Positions 57,802-64,000 of a stretch of 64,000 nt of DNA are shown here, piece after piece; position 1 is the stretch's first letter, and each line of letters begins with the position of its first letter. The DNA comes from Isoetes taiwanensis (taxonomy: Eukaryota; Streptophyta; Lycopodiopsida; Isoetales; Isoetaceae). Both the position numbers and the translations under genes were made by a program. The notes beneath the pieces were generated by a model that saw only the letters and a list, made by a program, of their open reading frames with translations, did no database searches and was not told where the DNA came from. The stretch spans positions 23,919,189 through 23,983,188 of the forward strand of contig JAJEKV010000001.1 of assembly GCA_021234155.1 (NCBI GenBank), in the 5' to 3' direction.

Positions 57802-59364
57802 TGCAGTGGCGTTCCCACGACCCCGGTCGGGATACATCGAGGACTTTCCCCTCCCATGGCGACCATCTGCCCCACGGCGGGGCCCTCCATCTAACTAGGC
57901 CGTCTACATAGAAGCCTTCCGGTGAAGGGACGTCATTACATTACGCCGATGAAACCCTACGTCATGAAGCATGAATACAAGGGGTTAGCACCACGGCATG
58001 AATCATATACAAATAGCCACCACGAGGGTGGCTCATCCCATCCGAATACCAGCGGCAAAGAATATGCATCTAAGCTAAGAAAACACCCAAAACCGGGTTC
58101 TACCCGGTCCGGACTCTAGTGAGGGCGGCCCGGCGGGGGTCTCGGAGATCAGCGGGAATAGAGTCTTGGCATGGCGTTGGCTGGCATAGAGCGTCGGCTC
58201 ACGGTTGTCCACTCCATCCGCCCCTCACATGCACACTTTGCGGATGGGTGAGCACGCTATGGCCGCTATAGCCTTCCAGAATCTGAGACTCAAGGTATCA
58301 CCCTTTGAGCCTACTCGGGGTCATGACACCTGGTCCGGATGAGGGCGAGGTGAGCGTCCCCTTCGGGATCCGCGGTGGTTCCATGGGTGAGCTAGAGGAC
58401 CGCGTCTTGCGTCGGCTGACCCCGCATCCGTGCAGACTTACTCACCTAAATCTACTCAAAGTGCATGGTGCCCCATCACGGGTCACACCACTACACCAGT
58501 GTCGGACCCATACAGGCCCTCCCGTGGCCAGGCTATCGGACCCTAGCCCAGCGTAGGAGTCTCGGGGAGCCTTTTATGCTGTAAAGACCCCACCCCTACT
58601 TCACCATAAAAAAGATTGTGCGGTGCTAAGCGGACCATAAGCGTCTATGACCCGGTGGGCTCTTGTGCCTGGGCGAAACTAGTAGGGTGTTAGCGGAAGT
58701 ACTAGGAGCATTCCATACTCAAGCTCGAGGAGGCCTCTACCCCCTTTTTAATCCCTGTTTACTGGAACCACTAAACTAACTCATAGAGACATCGACCATC
58801 CCATATGAGCATCATTTATAACTGAAAAGTATTCCTAGTTACCAAAGAAGGGTTAATCTCAACCAAAACTAGCCAGAAAAGAATACTAGAGTATTATTCT
58901 AGAATTTGCAAGTTAAACTACCACTAACCCGAGAGTTTAATTTTGGACCCGTTGTCAAGGGGTGCTTCCATAGTCTTTATCTTGGGAGTAGCGGCGGTAG
59001 ATGGTGTCTTGGCGATTGGAAGATGTTAAACAAGCTGTGCTCTCAAAAGGGACACCCTAACTGCTCTTTTGGTCTTTGGTAGGTCGAAATTGGGGACCTG
59101 GATATGGGGGCTTTGCCTTTGGTGGCTCGGTTTAGAAACCCCCATCTTTGGCCACTTTCGAGGTTATGCCAAGTGGCGCCTTCCCACCATTAGGTGACTT
59201 AATAGCAAGTATTTAGATAATTATCCTTTATAATTAATTTAGCATAGCTAATTAAATCCCTTGTGGCCAACCCCCTAGGTTATCATACCCCAGGTGGCGT
59301 ATCTATACCGAGTGACGTGTCAATATATTTATACGTACACTGTATAAATACTTGGAACGTCACA
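57802..59364 (-). repeat. 3' LTR of a gypsy element (- strand)
   Basis: Right edge AACGTCACA is followed by a pyrimidine run (59365-59379), the complement of a polypurine tract, which fixes the LTR border for a - strand element. The inverted counterpart TGTGACG starts the related fragment at 62664. The left edge, next to the minisatellite, is altered (TGCAGTGGCG). The first 180 bp match 62664-62861. About 1.56 kb, GC-rich in the middle; small ORFs inside are not credible genes. Confidence 0.65.
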
Positions 59365-59379
59365 TTCTCCCCTCCTTAG
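59365..59379 (-). other. Polypurine tract of the gypsy element
   Basis: The plus strand reads TTCTCCCCTCCTTAG. On the - strand this is a purine run directly before the LTR start TGTGACG, as needed for second-strand priming. Confidence 0.65.
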
Positions 59380-59859
59380 AATTAATGTTGTCCTCAGCAT
59401 TGGGGTTAGTTAGGAATGAAGAAAGAAATACGTTATGGAGGAAGGTAATTCCTTATTTTTTTCGAAAAGTCATACATATATTCAAAACTTTAAGGTTTGT
59501 AAAACAGTTCAAGCACCGTGGTGCATTCGACATGATTATCATAGTCAGAACAAAAAGTTCAAGGACCGAAGTCCAATACCAACATCAGTGGACAATAAAC
59601 AAGACATGTAGGCAAAATAAAACTGAAGAGTTCGGGTCATCAGTAACCCTCTAACATGGGCAGGGCACGCACTGCTTACTGGCCTGCACATGTCAGTATA
59701 TTAGTACATATGATGAAATTGTGGTTGAAGGGACCACCCCCTTATAATAATTAAAAGAAAATACTATCTATCAGGGAACCTATCATGTCTATGGTTTGCA
59801 GTTCCTTGTAGCATAGGGGTTGGTCAAGTTCCCATTGTAGCCGAAAGGAAGGCGGCTTA

Positions 59860-61813
59860 TCAACTATATGCTCTGCAACCCCTGACAATCAAGCTTCTAA
59901 GCTTACCGCCGACTGCGGGGTTGATAGCATCGTTGATGGTGCGGCCTTGAGATTCGCGCATGAAATCCGGATAATGCTTGTCAAGGTCTATCTTCATCAC
60001 CCACGTAGCATCCTCAACTGGTAAGTGTTTCCACTTAACCAAGTATTGCAACATTTGAGTCCTTGGATTTATTTGTAAGCTTCGGTCAAGAAGAGCTTGG
60101 GGCACTATTCGAGTTGCTCTTACGTCATTTCTAGGAGGGGTTGGGGTATCCAAAACCTCCTGCGGATCAGGGTGTGTTGCCCGGAAGACTCCGTGAAAAG
60201 ACCTTGTGGATCTTCAAGCGGGCGGCAATTCTAAGCGATATGCACGCTCTCCAAGCGCTCAATAATCTTGAATGGTCCAGCCCATCACGGGGGCCAACTT
60301 TTGCGTTGCCAATCTTAAGCTTGGCTTGCTTCACCTTAATCTTAAGCCAAACTGATTAAGCCACACGGAAAATGCGTGGGGTTACGTGCTTATCGGCTAC
60401 ACTCTTACATCATTTGCGTCGCGTTAATAAGTAATCCGCGAACTTCTTCGACTAGAGCTTGCATTTCCAAGAGGAGTTGTTGAGAAACCTCCACCTTAGA
60501 AGCGGGGTTATGCCAAGTGTGCGGAGTAAGACATTGATAACCATAATTAATCATGAAGGGAGACGTGCGGAAGACTCTGTTTCATCTTTGTTGTAGGCAA
60601 ACTTCGACCCGGGTAAATATAGTTGACCCATTGTGATTGCTTACTCCACACATAACTCCTTAGCATATCCTCTATAATGCGATTGAGTGCGCTCGGTCGA
60701 CCATCGTTTGAGGATGATATGCGTTACTCATAGCAAGCTTGGTGCGAATGGTGGCAAAAGAAATCTTTCGAGAGCAAGCTTACGAACTTGGGATCCTGTC
60801 GATACAATAACTTCGTGGCATTAAGGTGTAGTCTGAAGATCTCCTTGGCAAATAGCGGAGGCGATATCAAAGGCGTATCGTGAATGCGACATGGCAAAAA
60901 ATGAGCCATTTTCGACAATTTGTCGGCGACTACCATCAAGGCATCATATCCCGGGAGAGTTAGTGGAAGGCCGACAATGAAATCCATGGTTATCACCTCC
61001 CATTTGGCGTTAGGCACATCAAAGGTTGCAGCTTCGCTGGAATCATAAGCTTGCTTTCGGCTTTGGTTTCGACACACGACCTTTGCTTAATATGCGTGGC
61101 AATGTCCTTTTCATGGAAGGCGAGAAATAGGCTGGATCCGGATTTTAAAGTAGGTCTTCATAAAACCCGGTGTGTCGGCTATAGGGCTATTATTGTGTGT
61201 CATGAAGAATAAGCTTCCGTACTCACGAAGTCTTGACACACATAACTTATCCTTGTGATATAACAAGTTGCCCTCTTTCTTATAGGCACGAAAAGCCTGC
61301 GCACTCTGCATCGGTCGCGAGCTTCCTTAACAAACTATTCCAAATGTCCGCGAACTCAGGGATCTCGTGGCCAAGGTCTGCTCTATCTGTTTCCCAAACT
61401 CACTGGTGAGCGTAGAAATGGCATTACAATGGGTTCGGGTCACTAACTGATACTGATGAATCAGAAGACACCGAAGTGGTTGAGTGTGAGGAGGTGGCGC
61501 TATCCTTAGAGGAACTTCGGTGACGCTTAGCATGAGGCCTCCTGGTGCTTGATCTGGGGCTGGTTCCGGGGAGATGGGCTGTTGTCGCGGTGGACTCGGT
61601 GGTAGCGGAGGTAACTTTCGGTCCATCTTCTGGGGTTTGCTGCAGTGGGTTGGCATGCAACACATAGGCCTGTAACTCACCTAGCTGCCTTTTCATTAAC
61701 ATCAGTTCCTGTTCGGGTGTGAGTCTACTGGCATTTGAAGGTGTCTGCCAGGCGGCGTTACGTGCCCCGTCTAAATTGAGCATGAAAAAGGTATAAGCAT
61801 ACTTATAACACAT
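59860..61813 (-). pseudogene. Ty3/gypsy chromovirus internal region, deleted for PR-RT-RH
   Basis: Reading on the - strand. A gag-like start at 61813-61327 has RLTPEQELMLMKRQLGELQ and a Ser/Thr-rich run. This is followed directly by the integrase zinc-binding part (61311-61111; YHKDKLCV, HNSPIADTPGFMKTY) and the catalytic part (61077-60724; WEVITMDFIVGLP, DKLSKMAHFLP). Last is a chromodomain-like end (60153-59860; YLVKWKHLPVEDATW). Protease, reverse transcriptase and RNase H are missing between gag and integrase, so the copy carries a large internal deletion plus frameshifts. It is non-autonomous and inactive. Confidence 0.8.
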
Positions 61814-62663
61814 AAATTCTTACAAATTTTATCATGTCGGACGAAGGGTAGAGAGAGAACATAAGGAAAATTTATTATTATAAGAGGAAAACTTTTCTAT
61901 TACAATTTCACACCTTGAAATCTTTGTCAAAAGTTGATCTGAGGAGTATTACACAAGGACAACATGATGCTGCTTGAAGCTTAAAGTTGAGCTCACATAC
62001 AGCTTATAACACAAAAAGAAACTAGAAAGACCGGCCTAGGGGGTTATAAAAAGGAGTGCAAATTGAATAGCGAACACTCTCACGCGCCCCGACCCTAACG
62101 AGCTTGTAGCGTGCCCGGAACTGGACAATGGCGGTTGGTATTCCCGTTGGGCTAATAATGAGAAGATTAAAAGCCTTCTCAAAGCATAGAAGAGTTGCCC
62201 GCAATTGGTGGATTAAGCGTCCTCGAAGGCTTAGTGCACAGTCATGCTCGATAGTCCCATGTGCGGCACAAAGTTTTCTTGAGGTCCTCAAAAGCTCGTC
62301 ACGAGGATATTAACTATCTCCATCCCTTTGGGTTGGATCATAGGGTTCTCGGTGGCGGGGTTCCCATCTACGTAACCTTCATCCCATTACGGATACTCCC
62401 CATATCTTTGGCCATAGTCTGTTGGGGCGGTCCACGGTCATCCCTCCTTATACGCTTCTGTAATCCTCTCTTCATATTCGAAGTGTCTCTTCTGCAAGAC
62501 AATGGAAATGAATATAGAGCATTTCATGATATTACTATACTCTAAATTTCAATAATTAGAAGACACATCATGGAAAAGAACAAAAGGGGTTTATTATATT
62601 ATAAAATGGCTAAAATTTGCCAGTCAAAATTTTACAATATCTTAAATGCAAGAAGCACAATGC
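61814..62663. other. Gypsy leader region or inserted DNA, no gene seen
   Basis: It lies between the gag-like start and the right LTR fragment. Two opposed small frames (62022-62291 on -, 62128-62545 on +) have no recognisable domain. No tRNA-complementary primer site was found next to the LTR fragment. Confidence 0.35.
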
Positions 62664-62861
62664 TGTGACGCTCCCTGAATATATACGACCCCCCGGTCGG
62701 ATACATATGGGGACTTTCCCCTCCCATGGCGACCATCTGCCCCGCGGCGGGGCCCTCCATCTAGCGGGCGTCTACATAGAGGCGGCTCGGTGTGAAGGAC
62801 CGCGGAGGGTCATTACATTACGCCCGATGATGAAGCCTACGTCGCGGAAGCATGAATACAA
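62664..62861 (-). repeat. LTR fragment of the same gypsy family
   Basis: Starts TGTGACGCTCCC and follows 57802-57981 (ACCCC.GGTCGG, GGGGACTTTCCCC, CCATGGCGACCATCTG, GCATGAATACAA) in the same orientation, then stops abruptly. It is probably the 5' LTR of the element on the - strand, cut by the sequence to its right. Confidence 0.75.
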
Positions 62862-64000
62862 TCATTCAGGAACTAGGTCCTCCTTCTTCATTTGTAGATC
62901 GAGGAGGTGGTGGTGGCGGTCGGTGTCGCAGCAGAGTGACCCCGGGGTCTACTGTGGCAGCCGCAATAGATGCAACCTCTGGTGGATAAGCAACAGCCAA
63001 TGGGGCTGCCGTAAGGAAGCTTCATGCTCATCCGGTGCAATATCTTGGCCCAAGGCGTTAGGGCAAGATCCGCCCCGCAGTACATAAGTAAGCGTCACGA
63101 TAGAGGGAGCTTCTTATGCGGCCAATGTGGAAAGAAACACGAAGGGTCCACCATGAAGCTTCACCTCCGCCCTAAATCTCGGGCTATAAAAAGAACTTGG
63201 CCCTGCCGAAAGGCTGATAAGAAGAAGCGGGGTAAAGGTGGTTTCCCAATACCTTCCCTTGTGGGGTCTCTCGGCGTGGCCACTTCTTTATCCAAATCCA
63301 TAGGAACTTCTTCTTCCTTAAGTTCTGTTGCTCCTCCTTCAAATGAGTAGGATTATGGTACAAATCCTCTCCCTCGTCATCGAACGGAGGAACCTCAACC
63401 ATATTGATATTTGGGACATGAGGTCCCATAGCCCGTGAAAGCATCTGGCGAGGGGGCTGAGGCCGACTCTGCATCACCAGCTCGAAGGCGTGGTAGAGTC
63501 TCGGCCGGCTCTATGGTCTCTTGGCGGGCTGGGGCAGTTCTTTGCACCTCGGGAGGAAGCTCAATAGGGGTGAAAGTCGATGAAGTCGTCCATGCAATAC
63601 TCCGCCAAAGCTCATAAAGCACATGGTCTTTAAAACTTGCGTCTAAATCCGGCAACCATGTGATAAGTCGGATAATATCATCCAAGAAAGATATTCTTGC
63701 CCTTGGTGATAAATAAGCTGGAAGGGCATCCAGCCACGACAAGCCTCTGACTTGCTCCGCGGTCGCGGTGGCGGCTCTTCCTTAACTTTGCTTCCAGCGA
63801 GCAAAATTAAGCCCATGCCTATGTGTTCGTCTTCTCCCTCCTCTCGGAAGACTTCGGGGCGGTTTGCCTTTCTCTCTGAGCAAAGGTTTCATCCCTCGAC
63901 ATATTGGTCCATGAGGATGGCTAGAGGCGAAGAGCAACCTCAAGATCTTGCCGCCCACGATCTTTTCTTGCGGGCGGATGTTTGCCATCAGACTTCCCCT
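62862..64000 (-). pseudogene. Coding-like block at the window edge, unrecognised
   Basis: The - strand frames 63742-63395 (115 codons; DALPAYLSPRARISFLDDIIRLI, then a Pro/Ala/Glu-rich part) and 63477-63184 (97 codons; NMVEVPPFDDEGEDLYHN) overlap in different frames and could be one protein with a frameshift. The composition resembles a gag-type or structural protein of an LTR element, but I see no zinc knuckle in the - strand frames. Continues beyond the window. Confidence 0.3.

Overview
This is nuclear DNA of a land plant. The evidence is a plant-type full-size ABCB (MDR/P-glycoprotein) transporter gene with eleven exons and ten short GT-AG introns, telo-box motifs, and typical plant transposable elements: Ty1/copia, Ty3/gypsy chromovirus, L1-like LINE, pogo/Tigger-like DNA transposon, foldback elements and a SINE-like retroposon. 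Further plant gene pieces are an inositol transporter (INT), a LysM receptor, a plant/fungal atypical dual-specificity phosphatase and an Ulp1/C48 SUMO-protease-like gene. I cannot name the species.

Layout. (1) 1-2.2 kb: promoter-side DNA duplicated in tandem. (2) 2.6-7.2 kb: the one clearly intact host gene, an ABCB transporter of 1263 residues on the + strand. (3) 7.2-16.6 kb: transposon graveyard, with a pogo-like transposase that has lost a catalytic block and a decayed copia element whose gag is split by a 3'-poly(A) retroposon with a perfect 10-bp target-site duplication. (4) 16.95-21.5 kb: a decayed copy of the block at 53.3-57.8 kb (Ulp1-like gene plus a large minisatellite). (5) 21.7-26.1 kb: LINE remains on the - strand. 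(6) 26.3-42.4 kb: an unusual accessory region. It holds three diverged copies of an unrecognised ORF family, five clusters of a palindromic repeat (half-site TTTCGCACCGTGG), large unrecognised coding-like blocks, and a divergent histone H3-fold protein (closest in style to CENH3) on the - strand between two palindrome clusters. (7) 42.4-46.5 kb: no gene seen. (8) 46.7-52.6 kb: fragments of several unrelated host genes packed together, with two copies of a long-TIR element. (9) 52.65-57.8 kb: the better copy of the Ulp1-like gene and its 3' minisatellite. (10) 57.8-64 kb: a gypsy element on the - strand lacking protease and reverse transcriptase, plus unrecognised ORFs.

How the parts relate. 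Only the ABCB gene looks functional without correction. The Ulp1-like gene keeps its catalytic His, Asp and Cys motifs and phase-consistent splice sites over most of its length, but has several frameshifts. The histone-like ORF is open and retains the H3 fold pattern. Comparing the two copies of the Ulp1/minisatellite block shows repeated CTG/CAG differences that do not look like ordinary mutation, so part of the apparent decay in the repeats may be systematic sequencing error. Every call in the transposon regions should be read with that in mind.
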